This document shows, in pieces, positions 55,374-64,000 of a DNA stretch of 64,000 bases (position 1 is the first letter of the stretch; each line of letters opens with the position of its first letter). A program made the position numbers and the translations under genes. This DNA is from JAPOUP01 sp965203255 (GTDB lineage: Bacteria > Pseudomonadota > Alphaproteobacteria > Rhodobacterales > Rhodobacteraceae). The notes beneath the pieces are model-generated. The model had not been told where the DNA came from. It ran no database searches and worked only from the letters and a program-made list of their open reading frames with translations. Location: the NCBI GenBank assembly GCA_965203255.1, contig OZ241882.1, positions 3,720,001 through 3,784,000 on the forward strand. The letters run 5' to 3'.

Positions 55374-56537
55374 TCAAGCTGCTGGCAGACGTGACTCCAC
55401 CATCTGCGCATACCATGAACAGCCGGCCGGGATCGCTTCATCGTTGAAGTTATATTGCGGGTGATGTACCGGCGCACTGTCACCGTTGCCCACGAGAATG
55501 TAGGCACCTGGTCGTTCCTCCAGCATGAACGCGAAATCCTCACCGCCCATAACGTACGGCGCGTCCTCGCAACGACCTGTGACAGATTGCGCAACCTCAT
55601 CGGCATAGCCTGTCTCCAGTTCCGAATTGGCCATGACGGGATAGTTGCGGTCATAGGTCACATCGACTGTCCCGCCAAATGTAGTCGCGACACCCTCGCA
55701 GATGGACCTGATCCGATCCTCCGCCAGATCCCTCATTCCGGGACTCAGGGTGCGCACGGTCCCTTTCAGTGTCACGGTCTGTGGTATCACGTTAAACGCC
55801 TTGCTCGAAGTCTCGAACGAGGTCACGGACACCACCAAACGGTCAACGGGATCCGCGTTCCGGCTCACGACTGTCTGGAGCGCAAGCACGGCCTGGCACG
55901 CCATCACGACCGTATCAACTGTCTCCTGTGGCTTCGCGGCGTGCCCACCTTTTCCCACGAATTCGATCTGGAAGACGTCTGTGGCGGCGAAGAACGCTCC
56001 GGGGCGGATCGCGAAACTTCCAACCGGCTTCCCCGGCCAATTGTGCATGCCATAGACCTCGTCAATGCCGAATCGATCCATCAGCCCGTCCTCGCACATC
56101 TCACGCGCTCCACCGCCGCCTTCTTCAGCGGGCTGGAAGATCACGACGGCAGCTCCGTCGAAGTTCCTTGTCTCGCAAAGGTATTTGGCTGCGCCAAGCA
56201 GCATCGCCGTATGCCCGTCATGGCCGCAGGCGTGCATCTTGCCCGGGGTACTGCTTGCATAGTCCAGTCCAGTCTCTTCCTGAATCGGAAGCGCGTCCAT
56301 ATCCGCGCGCAATCCAATTGTGCGTCCTGAACCGTTCGACCGGCCCCGGATGAGTCCAACGACCCCTGTCCTGCCCAAACCGCCAACCACTTCGTCACAT
56401 CCGAACTCACGAAGCTTCTCCGTCACCAGAGCGGTCGTTCTATGTGTTTCGTAGAGGAGTTCAGGATGCTGGTGGATGTCCCTACGCCAGCCGGAGATTT
56501 CTGGAAGAAGTTCAGCGAATCGGTTCTTGACGGGCAT
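55374..56537 (-). CDS. M20-family amidohydrolase
   Basis: 387 residues from ATG 56537, 5 bases after AAGGAGG. Zinc-dependent hydrolase of N-acyl amino acids or related amides. WRRDIHQHPELLYETHRT (~15-32), GLRADMDALPIQEETGL, KMHACGHDGHTAMLLGAA, FQPAEEGGGGAREM and GGEDFAFMLEERPGAY supply metal ligands and catalytic Glu in the usual order; FVGKGGHAAKPQETVD is the dimerisation domain. The substrate is not known (HipO/IAA-amino acid hydrolase group). Intact. Confidence 0.9.
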   Translation of the reverse strand: MPVKNRFAELLPEISGWRRDIHQHPELLYETHRTTALVTEKLREFGCDEVVGGLGRTGVVGLIRGRSNGSGRTIGLRADMDALPIQEETGLDYASSTPGKMHACGHDGHTAMLLGAAKYLCETRNFDGAAVVIFQPAEEGGGGAREMCEDGLMDRFGIDEVYGMHNWPGKPVGSFAIRPGAFFAATDVFQIEFVGKGGHAAKPQETVDTVVMACQAVLALQTVVSRNADPVDRLVVSVTSFETSSKAFNVIPQTVTLKGTVRTLSPGMRDLAEDRIRSICEGVATTFGGTVDVTYDRNYPVMANSELETGYADEVAQSVTGRCEDAPYVMGGEDFAFMLEERPGAYILVGNGDSAPVHHPQYNFNDEAIPAGCSWYAQMVESRLPAA

Positions 56538-56687
56538 CGACGTCCTCCTTGCGTTTTCGCGAACCAGACTGGAACAACTTTGGTGCCAACGCAAGACGAT
56601 GTTGGCTTTTGGCTCACGCATCGAAAGGTCTGGGTCTTCCCAGATACCCTCCTCCTGCGTGCTCCCTCTGCCAATATCTTAGAGGTT

Positions 56688-58181
56688 GAGCTTCTTGCAG
56701 AACTTCCCGATCAAGCGGTTTTTTCGGAAACGGGCGCTTTTCCTGATGGCTGGTATGGATATGGAGCCATCCCTCTGGTATGGAGCAGGTGTGAAAGCCA
56801 CAACATGCAGGGAGACGGCTCCATGTCCCTACGTTCTTCCATATCAGATGCCTGGCAGCGGCTGCAGGGGGAACTTCCGCCTTCCCTCGCCGGGGAGGCC
56901 GGCCCGCTGGGCGTGAGGCACGGCAGGTCCGTCGCCGTGCTGGACCTGGCCGGGGGCGGGAGGCACGTGCACTGCATCCACGGGGGCGTCGGCAGCCCTG
57001 CCGCAGGGCGCTGGCTCGGGCCTTCGTCGGGAGGGCGGTGTGGGACATGCCGGCCACGGTGGTGACGGTCGACAGGCTGCGCCACCACCCGACGCTGCGC
57101 AGGCCGGTCGGCTGGTCCCGCGTGTCGGAGGTTCCCGGCGAACCGGCCTTCTCCCGCGCCTTCGCCTGGTTCGCGGAGACCCGGCTGCCGGAGCGGATGC
57201 ACGGGGCGCTGGTCCGCGCCGCGTACGCCGGCCCGGTCGTCGGGCACATCTCCCGGGACTCCACGGCGACCGTCGGGCGGGAGAGGCCGGCGCCGAAGCC
57301 GAAGCCGCAGGAGGGACCGAAGCGAAAGCGCGGACGCCCGGAAAAGGGGGAGGAGGTCCCGAAGGAGCCGACCCGGCTGGAGAGGCGGCCGCCGGACGGG
57401 ATGACGGCGGCGGAGATGGCCGACGGGCTGCCGAAGGCCTGCGGCACCGGCACGAAGCGCAACTCCAAAGGGTACAGGGAGAGCTGGAGGGGGTACAAAC
57501 TCCATATCGACGCGGCGGATGGGGACGTCCCCGTCAGCTGCATCCTGACCTCGGCGTCGCTGCACGACAGCCAGGCCGCCATCCCGCTGTTGAGGATGAC
57601 GGCGCTGCGGGTGGACCACTGCCACGAGCTCATGGACGCGGCCTGCGACTCGCTGGAGATCGGGTTCCACGCCTGCCTGACGGGGCGCGTGGCGGTCACC
57701 GACACCAACCCCCGCCGCGACGCGGCGCTGAGGGAGCGCCTCGGGAAAGAGGCGCTGGCGCAGAGGAAAGCGGGCCACATACGCCACGACCGCGTCCGCT
57801 GCCGGCAGCGCCCGGCGTGGAGCGCGTGAACTCGGCCCTCAAGGATTCCTGTGGCGCCCGGCACGTCCGTGTCCGTGGGCACGCCAGGGTGGCCTGCCAC
57901 CTGTTCCTCCGCGTGCTGGCCCTGACGGTGCAGCAGCTGATGCGGCTCACCATCTGACACCGCCGGCTCCGGCAGATCCGTCCGCCGCGGACGCCGCCCC
58001 GGAGGGGACGGCGCGGACAGCCATGCGCGGACGGCGCCCGACGGGCCATAACCTGCGGCATTCCGCCACACTTTGGCTCGTGCAGACGCCCCGGCCACCC
58101 ACCGGATCCGGTGTCACGACCCTGGCGGAACCGAAAGGCTTGCCGCGGCCGACCGAACCGCGATAATTGTGCAAGAGGCTC
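56688..58181 (+). mobile_element. IS1182-like element copy 2
   Basis: Ends GAGCTTCTTGCAG and reversed GAGCCTCTTGCAC. Flanks share AGGT except for one base at the left. Divergent from copy 1. Confidence 0.72.
56823..57957 (+). pseudogene. IS1182-like transposase, two frameshifts
   Basis: Same protein as 30537-31679. Frame 1 MSLRSSISDAWQRLQGELPP to about 57000; frame 2 VWDMPATVVTVDRLRHHPTL to about 57815; frame 3 GVERVNSALKDSCGARHVRV to the end. Indels near 57005 and 57815 inactivate it. Confidence 0.85.
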
Positions 58182-58420
58182 AGGTATATAGGTTCCCCTG
58201 TTTCCGGACGGTCGCATCAATTACGGATGCGGAACTGACGGTTGGAGACAGCATGAAATGAACGGCGATGGAGTCCCGGCAATCAATATCGCCTCTCGGG
58301 AGGCCAGCATAAAGCGAAGGCTTCGCCGACATCTGCATGAATTGGGTTTCAGGAAATCCGATGAAGGCGCACTCCAGATTCAGGGGTCGGGAAAGGAAAC
58401 CAGGAAACCATCAGGTTCTT
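58182..58420. other. no supported gene
   Basis: Includes a plus-strand stretch with RREASIKRRLRRHLHELGF-like codons from 58262, too short to call. Confidence 0.35.
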
Positions 58421-58918
58421 TCAGGGACTGAAACCCGGAGGGTCACCGGGCTCGTCCAGCAGGGCGGCGGGACCGTGCCTGCTGTCATGTTCGGACAGGA
58501 TGCGATAGGTGCCGTCCTCGACGACATGGGAGTCGACCCAATCCTGAAACGCGTCCTCGCCGCATTCGCCCGCGGCGGGGCCGATGATCCTGTCCGCGAT
58601 GTCATCGTCACGGAACTCGGGACGAAGCCGCAGCCCGTTCACCGCAAGCGTCGTGACAGGCGCGGCGTAACCCGCGCGTTTGTTGCCGTCGATGAAAGGA
58701 TGGTTCCGGACGATTGTCCAGCAGAGCAGGGATGCGGCCTCGGCGGCATTCATGTTTTCCCTGTACAGGATGGCCTGACCGACCCGACCGACAGCGGAAT
58801 CCAGCAGTCCCATGTCACGAAGGCCCGGCAGTCCGCCGAAACGCCGGAGCATCGCGTCGCGCTGCCCGATGGTATCCCCGACTTTCGGCAGGACGATGTC
58901 CGGCCCGTCAACGCTCAT
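58421..58918 (-). CDS. doc: Doc-type Fic toxin
   Basis: 165 residues from ATG 58918. RNHPFIDGNKRAGYAA is the Fic loop (HxFxDGNKR), the site that phosphorylates EF-Tu in Doc; DSAVGRVGQAILYRENMNA and EAASLLCWTIVRNHP precede it. The start lies 2 bases after the antitoxin stop, so the two are coupled. Intact; the C-terminal ~25 residues are longer than in P1 Doc. Confidence 0.9.
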   Translation of the reverse strand: MSVDGPDIVLPKVGDTIGQRDAMLRRFGGLPGLRDMGLLDSAVGRVGQAILYRENMNAAEAASLLCWTIVRNHPFIDGNKRAGYAAPVTTLAVNGLRLRPEFRDDDIADRIIGPAAGECGEDAFQDWVDSHVVEDGTYRILSEHDSRHGPAALLDEPGDPPGFSP

Positions 58919-58922
58919 TCGC

Positions 58923-59147
58923 TCATTGCGCGAGTTTCCGGTACACATCCGCGCGGCGCGCCATGTCATCCCACAGCGCCTGATGCATCATTTCCGAAAC
59001 GGAACTCCGCGCCTTGACCGGTTCGCCGTCCTGGACGGAAACGGTCATGGCCGCGTCTTTCTCTGTCAGGTTGGCCTGTGCGGGAGCGTCCGACGCTTGA
59101 TCCATCATGTGGGTCTCTCCCGTTCTCATGCTTTTGGACATGGACAT
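58923..59147 (-). CDS. antitoxin paired with Doc
   Basis: 74 residues from ATG 59147 (or 59183, 86 residues). The C-terminal helix region SSVSEMMHQALWDDMARRAD followed by VYRKLAQ would bind the Fic groove. The N-terminal part is not a clear Phd or AbrB fold, so the family is unsure; the pairing is by position. Confidence 0.6.
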   Translation of the reverse strand: MSMSKSMRTGETHMMDQASDAPAQANLTEKDAAMTVSVQDGEPVKARSSVSEMMHQALWDDMARRADVYRKLAQ

Positions 59148-59363
59148 CACTTCCTCAGACCATACGGAATGGACAGCATCCATGAAAGACAGTCAAGCTG
59201 CATCCGGTTCATGGGGGTTTCGCTAAGGAATTTCCGCATCCAGCGATCATATCGTTTTCCGCATCCATGATGGAAGGCCAGCTGACGCAGGCGGCTTCCG
59301 GTTCAGGCTGGGTTTCCGCAGCTCATGATCGAGCGGTCCCATCGCCGGAAGGATGGCACGGGC

Positions 59364-59421
59364 CACGACGGCAGCCCCCGGCGCGAGCATGGGACATGGC
59401 GGTCCGGGGGCTGCCGTCGTG
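59364..59421 (-). terminator. 18-bp perfect hairpin next to the nucleotidyltransferase stop
   Basis: Arms 59364-59381 and 59404-59421 (CACGACGGCAGCCCCCGG and its complement), 22-base loop. It begins at the base after the stop codon of the minus-strand gene. No T-run follows, so it may stabilise mRNA or act with Rho. The rest of 59148-59363 holds no gene I can support. Confidence 0.5.
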
Positions 59422-60616
59422 TCACGTCGTACCCTCTCCTTTGCAAGGGTTGGAGAGATTTCCGAATGGGGACGGTTCCGGTGGCGTCCAGCCGTCCTGT
59501 CCGGATGCCTGGCGCCGCGCCGGTCCCGAACCGCCCGCATCGCCATTGCCGGACCTGTGCGGCGTTTCGGCCGACGGCAGGAATTCCCGGGCCTCTGGCG
59601 ACAGACCCTCCTTTCCCCGCTCCGCCGCCTGTGCCCAGGCCGGCCCCCGGGAAACGATTTCCTTCCAGGCGTCCGCTAGATCGTAAGGGCGGTCCTGGCC
59701 CAGGACACGGCAGAGAATGTCAGCCTGAGCCAGATCCTTCCGCGCCTTGCCGCGTCCGACAGCGTCGGGGCGGCGTCGGGACGCCACGAGCAGTTTGTGG
59801 ACAGCAAAACGTTCCGGCGCCGGCACCTTGACCGGGAGTCCGGGACCATGAAGGACGACGGCCTCTATCTCCTGATATATGAGGAAATCCAGGAACCTGA
59901 GCGGCTGACCCTCTCCTCCAAGTGCCGGGCGATGGACGGACCTGTCCCGGGGTGGGCCACGCAAGGGTGTCAGGATATCGACGGACAGACGTTCCTGGCG
60001 TCCGTCCCGGAGCGCGTAACGCAGGACGCTGTGAGGGTCGAAAGGCGAGGGAACGGCCTCGAACCTGGAATCCACCGTTTTCAGCACCGCGGGCAGGTCC
60101 GGCTCCATCCGGTCCTTCACCGCGATGGAGATGGCGGAAAGCTGTCCGATGTCCACATCGCCCGTCCGCGCCAACACGGCGGATGGTCGGAAGCCGAGCA
60201 TCGGGGGATAGCACTGGAAGGCGAGAGATCCCACAAGAACGGCGCGCGGACGAAAGGCGCCCGCTTCGGCCAGGGCGGCCAGAACGTTTCCGCTCAGGGC
60301 GTCAGGGCCGGGCATCCTCGCGGCACGGAGGGACCGGACCATGTCCGTGCGTTCATTACGCGCATCCGCGATAACTCTTCTTTCCTCGATCCGGCGTCGC
60401 AGGACAGGCGTGTCGGGGCCGAGATACCGTGCGGGCGGACGTGCGCCATTCCTGGTTTGGGTTTGCCAATACCAGTATTTCCGGTCTTTCACCGTTTTGG
60501 TATGGGCTTGAACCGTCCGCGGCCATGATCTCCCGGAAGCTGCCGGTCCAGGCTTTTTCGGCCAGTTCGGCGTGGATGGTCTGGAGTGGGACGGACAGGC
60601 GCTGGACTGGCGTCAC
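59422..60616 (-). pseudogene. GSU2403-family nucleotidyltransferase, frameshifted near the start
   Basis: N-terminus MTPVQRLSVPLQTIHAELAE (ATG 60616) lies in one frame to about 60515; the rest continues as VKDRKYWYWQTQTRNGARPP in another. LVGSLAFQCYPPMLGFR and RTGDVDIGQLSAISIAV carry the nucleotidyltransferase G-S and D-x-D motifs; QPLRFLDFLIYQEI and VPAPERFAVHKLLVASRRR are family signatures. Members are thought to act in toxin-antitoxin or defence loci; substrate unknown. ATG 60492 could still give a shortened protein. Confidence 0.75.
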
Positions 60617-60657
60617 GGGAATCCCTTTTCGGCGTTATACTCAAATTTCGTAACTGC

Positions 60658-61270
60658 TCACCCCTTCCCGGGTGCGGACCGGGCATCGTTCGGCTTGACC
60701 ATGTCGGCTGCGTTTCCGGCCAGGGCGATCTGGATGGCGACGAGGGGGTTGTGACCGAGGGTGGCCATCGAGCCCAGGCAGCCCGGGATCCTGCACCATG
60801 CCTCGGCATGGATCTGTGTCCGGAAGCGGCCCGACACCTTGATCCTCACCCTGGCCATCCTGGTCCCGCTCCCGCCGGCGCTGTCCGTGAAGCTGGCGTC
60901 CGGGTCGGCCATGAAGCGCGGCACGGACGCTTCATGCCTCGCGAGGCGCCCGTGGAGGCTGTGCGCGTCGGATCTCCCGGCCCTCCCGCGCTTTCCCTTC
61001 GGGCGCGGCGGGATCTCCGGCAGCTCCCCGCCGCCCTGGGTCAGGATGGTCCGGTACCGCCTGCGCGCGCTCCGGCGTCCGGCCTCGGGCAGGGCCCTGG
61101 CGTCGCTTCGGCTGGCCCTGTGGCAGGCCTCGCGCAGCAGCCCCTTCATCAGGCGCGCCCAGCGGAAGCCGTTGGACCCGGGGACGAACGTCAGCCCGCG
61201 CAGGAGATGGGAGCCGAAGGGCTGGTGCGTACACCGGTGGTGGGTGAGGTGACCCGCCCAGCAGTCGTGG
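60658..61270 (-). pseudogene. IS66-family transposase, C-terminal ~200 residues
   Basis: FVPGSNGFRWARLMKGLLRE, RRRYRTILTQGGGELPEIPP and GRFRTQIHAEAWCRIPGCLG to the stop match the tail of IS66 TnpC. The upstream part is cut by the IS4-like element. A short match to its 3' flank, GGTGAGCAGTTACG, also occurs at 8946-8959. Confidence 0.7.
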
Positions 61271-61325
61271 ACCTTACAACAGTCCCCTCCTGTATATCTG
61301 ATTCGGTTCGCCTATATGGCGGGGC

Positions 61326-63043
61326 ATGCAGGTCGGTCTCCGCCATTTCGGTTGGCGGACGCTGGAGTGGCTCGCCGGTGCGCTCCGTGCCGGCGGGCGC
61401 AGCCGGCATGCGCTGTGCCGGGAGCCGGTCGAGCGCACCGGCTGGCGGAACGCCCGCGGCGGGCCGGTCATCCCGGCGGCGGCGAAGGCGCTTCCGGCGC
61501 TGGCGGAGCGCGTGGGGGAGGGGCTTCCGGAGGTCCGCGCCGCGCCCGATCCGTACGCCGCCCCGGCCGTTCCCGCCGGCGATGTCCCCGGCACGGCGGT
61601 GGCGCTTCCCCTGGGGGAGCTCGGTCCCGTTCGGCCCGGAGCGCGACGGCCACTGCCTGCACCGCGCCGCCCGGTCGGTGCGCTGGCCGGGGCGTACGAC
61701 GGCATGGAGATGGACTGGGCGGAGCGGGAGAGCGGGAGTACGGGCGCTCGGGCCACACCGACGGGCGGGTGCGGCGGCGCATCGCTGGCATGGGCCGGGC
61801 ATGGCTGGACAGCATGGGCGGGGAGCTGCCGGTGATCCTGCCGGCGAAGGCCGCGGAAAAGGCCGCCTGCTGGCTGCTGCCGGATCGGAGCGTGACCATG
61901 GAGACCGTCCCGCAGCGGCGCCACGAGGCGACCGCCGACCGCTGCCGCGGGGAGTCCCTGGTCCTCGCCATACAGGACACCACGACCCTGAACTACAGCG
62001 CCCTGGAGGCCACGGAGGGCCTGGGGAAGCCCGGCGGCGGCGGCAAGGGCAGCACCGGCATCCTCGCCCACGCCGGGCTGGCGGTGACGGCGGAGGGCCG
62101 CCCCCTTGGCCTGTTCACCATAGACGCGGACCTGCGGGACGACCCGGAAAAGGACAGCCAGCGCTGGCTGGACGGCCTGGACCGCGCCCGCGGGCTGGCG
62201 GCGGCCTGCCCGGACACCCGGGTGGTCTCCGTACGCCACCGCGAGGGCGGTTTCCGGCGGATGCCCGGAAGGGCGGCGGGGCACGGAGACGCGCCGCGCG
62301 TCCGCGCCAGCCGCTCGGTGCGGCAGCGGGTGCGGACGGAGGGGGGAGAGGATGTCTGCCTGTGGGAGCATGCCGCGTCCCTGCCGGCCCTCGCGGCGGT
62401 GGACCTGACGGTCCCGGCTTCCGGCGGGCCGCGGGCCCGCAGGGAGCGCACCGCCCGCCCGGGGATCCGCGCGGCGGAGGCCGCGGTCCTGCCGCCGAAG
62501 CGCGGCTGCGGAACGGAGCCGCTCACGATGTTCGCAGTCTCCGCCACCGGGACGGACGTGGATGACGGGGAGGAGCCGCTGCACTGGCTGCCGCTCACCA
62601 ACGGGTGGCCGGCGGAGGGGCAGCCGGACTCCATGCGCGCCCTCACCGTCCTGGACTGGTACCGCGGAAGGTGGACCGGCGGGACCTGGTTCCGGACGCT
62701 CAGGTCCGGGACCGGCGGCAGGGACAGGCGGCTGGACACCGCCGACGGCCCGCCCAGGCGCCTCGCCTCCGGCGCCGTCACCGCCTGCCGCGTCGCCGGC
62801 ATCACCATGCTCGCCCGCGAGCGGCCGGACACCCCCGCCACCGAGGCCTGTCCGGAGGAGGACATCAGGCTCCCGCCCACCCTGCTGTCCGCCCAGGGCC
62901 ACCGGGAGGTCACCACGATGGCCGACGGGAAACCGCCGGACATCAGGACGTTCGTCATCGACCTCGGAAGACCCGTCGGGGCGCATTCGACGAAGCGGCA
63001 GCCGCTGCCAGGGGTGAAAAAGGTCTGGCAGGGGCTCTTATGA
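61326..63043 (+). pseudogene. IS4/Tn5-like transposase copy B, frameshifted
   Basis: N-terminal part from ATG 61326 (MQVGLRHFGWRTLEWLAGAL) changes frame near 61750 to SMGGELPVILPAKAAEKAAC. IQDTTTLNYSALEATEGLG has the first Asp; VSVRHREGGF again has His where the second Asp is expected; the Y-R-E motif reads WYRGRWTGGTWF, so the Glu is Gly. Two catalytic residues are thus lost. Confidence 0.75.
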
Positions 63044-63401
63044 GACCTTACAGGTCAAGTGCCCTTTTTCAAAACCTCACATCGGCGTCCCTCCCTCCGT
63101 CGGGGGGCGGCTTCCGTGCCACCGGGGAAGTCCAGACAGAACGTCGCGGTTCCATGACGCGCTCAACGACGCGTCCAGCCTCTTATCCGGTTCGGTTGGC
63201 CGGTGCCGGCCCCGTGACCATTATGCCCGATTCGGGCGGTGCGACGTTCCGGGGGGGGCGGGACCCATCTGAAATGAACGGTGCCGCTTCCTGCGGCGAA
63301 CCAGGCCCCTGCACGGTCACACGCCCTGCCCGGGTTCCCCGGAGGCCCCGTCGGGCCGCCCGGGTGTTCCGTTGTTCCGTTGTTCCGTTGCCCTCCCGCT
63401 C
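63044..63401. other. no supported gene
   Basis: GC-rich; probably the IS4-like end and the 3' non-coding part of the IS110 element at the edge. Confidence 0.4.
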
Positions 63402-64000
63402 TCAGGCCTGCGACAGGACGGCGCCCTCCGGCACCAGGCCGGTGGTGGCGAACCTCCACAGCGCCACCAGAAGCTTACGGGCCAGCGCCACGATCCCCCG
63501 CCTGCGCGAACGTCCGTCGCGGGCGCTCACGTAATCCCGGAACCACGCCGAGAGGGCGCTGTCGGGCTGGTGGCGCAGCCAGCGCCAGGCCATCTGCACC
63601 AGGTGCTTTCGCAGCATCGCGCCGCCCGCCTTGCTGATCCCCTGGTCGTTGTCGACGCCCCCGCTCGCGAAGGGCACCGGCGCCAGGCCCGCGAGGCTGG
63701 CCAGCTGCCGCCGGTTGCGCAGCTCCCGGTAGAAGAGCTCGCCGCCCAGCATCAGCGCGTCGTTCGGGCCGATCCCGCGCAGCCGGACCAGCGTCGCCGC
63801 GTGGTGGGCGTCCGCCGGCGCCGCCCGCGGTCTGTCAACGGGCGGAGCGGCCTCCTTCCCGGCGGCGTCCGCGCGGAGGCCGTCGAGGGCCCGGGCCGAC
63901 GCCTCCAGCATCTCCATCTTCCTCGCCTCGACAGCCTTGAGTTCCGCGCGCACCAGCTCCAGCCGGTCGAGGATGCCCTTGATCTCGGCCAGCAGCTCCG
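63402..64000 (-). CDS. IS110-family transposase, C-terminal part, continues past right edge
   Basis: About 199 residues visible. A coiled-coil linker (LELVRAELKAVEARKMEMLE) joins the Tnp20 domain: LVRLRGIGPNDALMLGGELF, ASLAGLAPVPFASGGVDNDQ and ISKAGGAMLRKHLVQMAWRW. Different subgroup from the elements at 1.7 and 34.2 kb. The DEDD domain lies outside the window, so its state is unknown. Open to the edge. Confidence 0.85.
   Translation of the reverse strand, partial: ELLAEIKGILDRLELVRAELKAVEARKMEMLEASARALDGLRADAAGKEAAPPVDRPRAAPADAHHAATLVRLRGIGPNDALMLGGELFYRELRNRRQLASLAGLAPVPFASGGVDNDQGISKAGGAMLRKHLVQMAWRWLRHQPDSALSAWFRDYVSARDGRSRRRGIVALARKLLVALWRFATTGLVPEGAVLSQA

Noticed and set aside
55455..56330. 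291-codon plus-strand frame
   Set aside because: Antisense to the M20 amidohydrolase, which has all metal-site motifs and a strong ribosome site.

Overview
The window looks like a chromosomal segment of an alphaproteobacterium, probably close to the Rhodobacterales. The grounds are an alphaproteobacterial-type isovaleryl-CoA dehydrogenase, a phosphoglycolate phosphatase divergent from a glmU-glmS pair (recalled from those genomes, not checked), a small lipoprotein of the kind labelled 'D-galactarate dehydratase' there, and high GC with ATGA-coupled genes. The most striking property is the density of insertion sequences. I can support about 20 elements or fragments from IS5, IS110, IS66, IS30, IS1380, IS256, IS200/IS605, ISKra4, IS4/Tn5-like, IS1182-like and Tn3 families, many nested, plus two MITE-like elements. 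This resembles the IS expansion seen in host-restricted or bottlenecked bacteria; that lifestyle is inference.

Layout. 1-0.94 kb: 5' part of ivd (leucine catabolism) with a clear promoter and palindromic operator. 1.35-3.77 kb: an IS5 element (TSD TCA) carrying an intact IS110 element. 3.77-6.85 kb: DegT-type aminotransferase, HAD phosphatase, Uma2 nuclease. 7.5-13.6 kb: accessory zone with an IS66 remnant, Rpn-nuclease modules, a broken parA-RHH-rpn operon, an IS110-derived MITE and a second IS5. 13.7-18.1 kb: glmU, glmS, a PNPOx-like protein and an AlkD-like glycosylase, one tight operon supplying UDP-GlcNAc. 18.6-21.8 kb: an SF1 helicase fused to a Vsr/DUF559-like nuclease. 21.9-25.6 kb: decaying higBA, a lipoprotein, a Tn3 transposase tail, a relE-xre pair and another Rpn module.

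26.2-35.3 kb is almost wholly IS: an IS4/Tn5-like pseudogene, then an IS66 containing an AT-rich MITE that itself contains an IS1182-like element, then ISKra4 and an IS110/IS1111 element. 35.4-38.8 kb is a lower-GC island with intact higBA, a Phd-like antitoxin coupled to a cytosine-C5 methyltransferase, and an IS5 splitting the methyltransferase. 38.8-48.6 kb is a sugar locus: a DeoR repressor, an ADP-dependent sugar kinase homologue, a LacD-type aldolase, a periplasmic binding protein and two ABC permeases. A 3-kb IS1380 (itself split by IS30) separates the repressor from the operon, and the ABC ATPase is absent. The inferred role is import of a sugar, phosphorylation and aldol cleavage to trioses.

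48.65-54.2 kb: an IS5 holding an internally deleted IS256 and itself cutting an IS200-type tnpA; then a broken unknown gene and a second ISKra4 copy. 54.3-56.5 kb: moaA (molybdenum cofactor) and an M20 amidohydrolase. 56.7-64 kb: a second IS1182-like copy (pseudogene), a Doc toxin with its antitoxin, a frameshifted GSU2403-type nucleotidyltransferase, and IS66, IS4/Tn5-like and IS110 remnants to the right edge. No rRNA, tRNA or CRISPR array was found.
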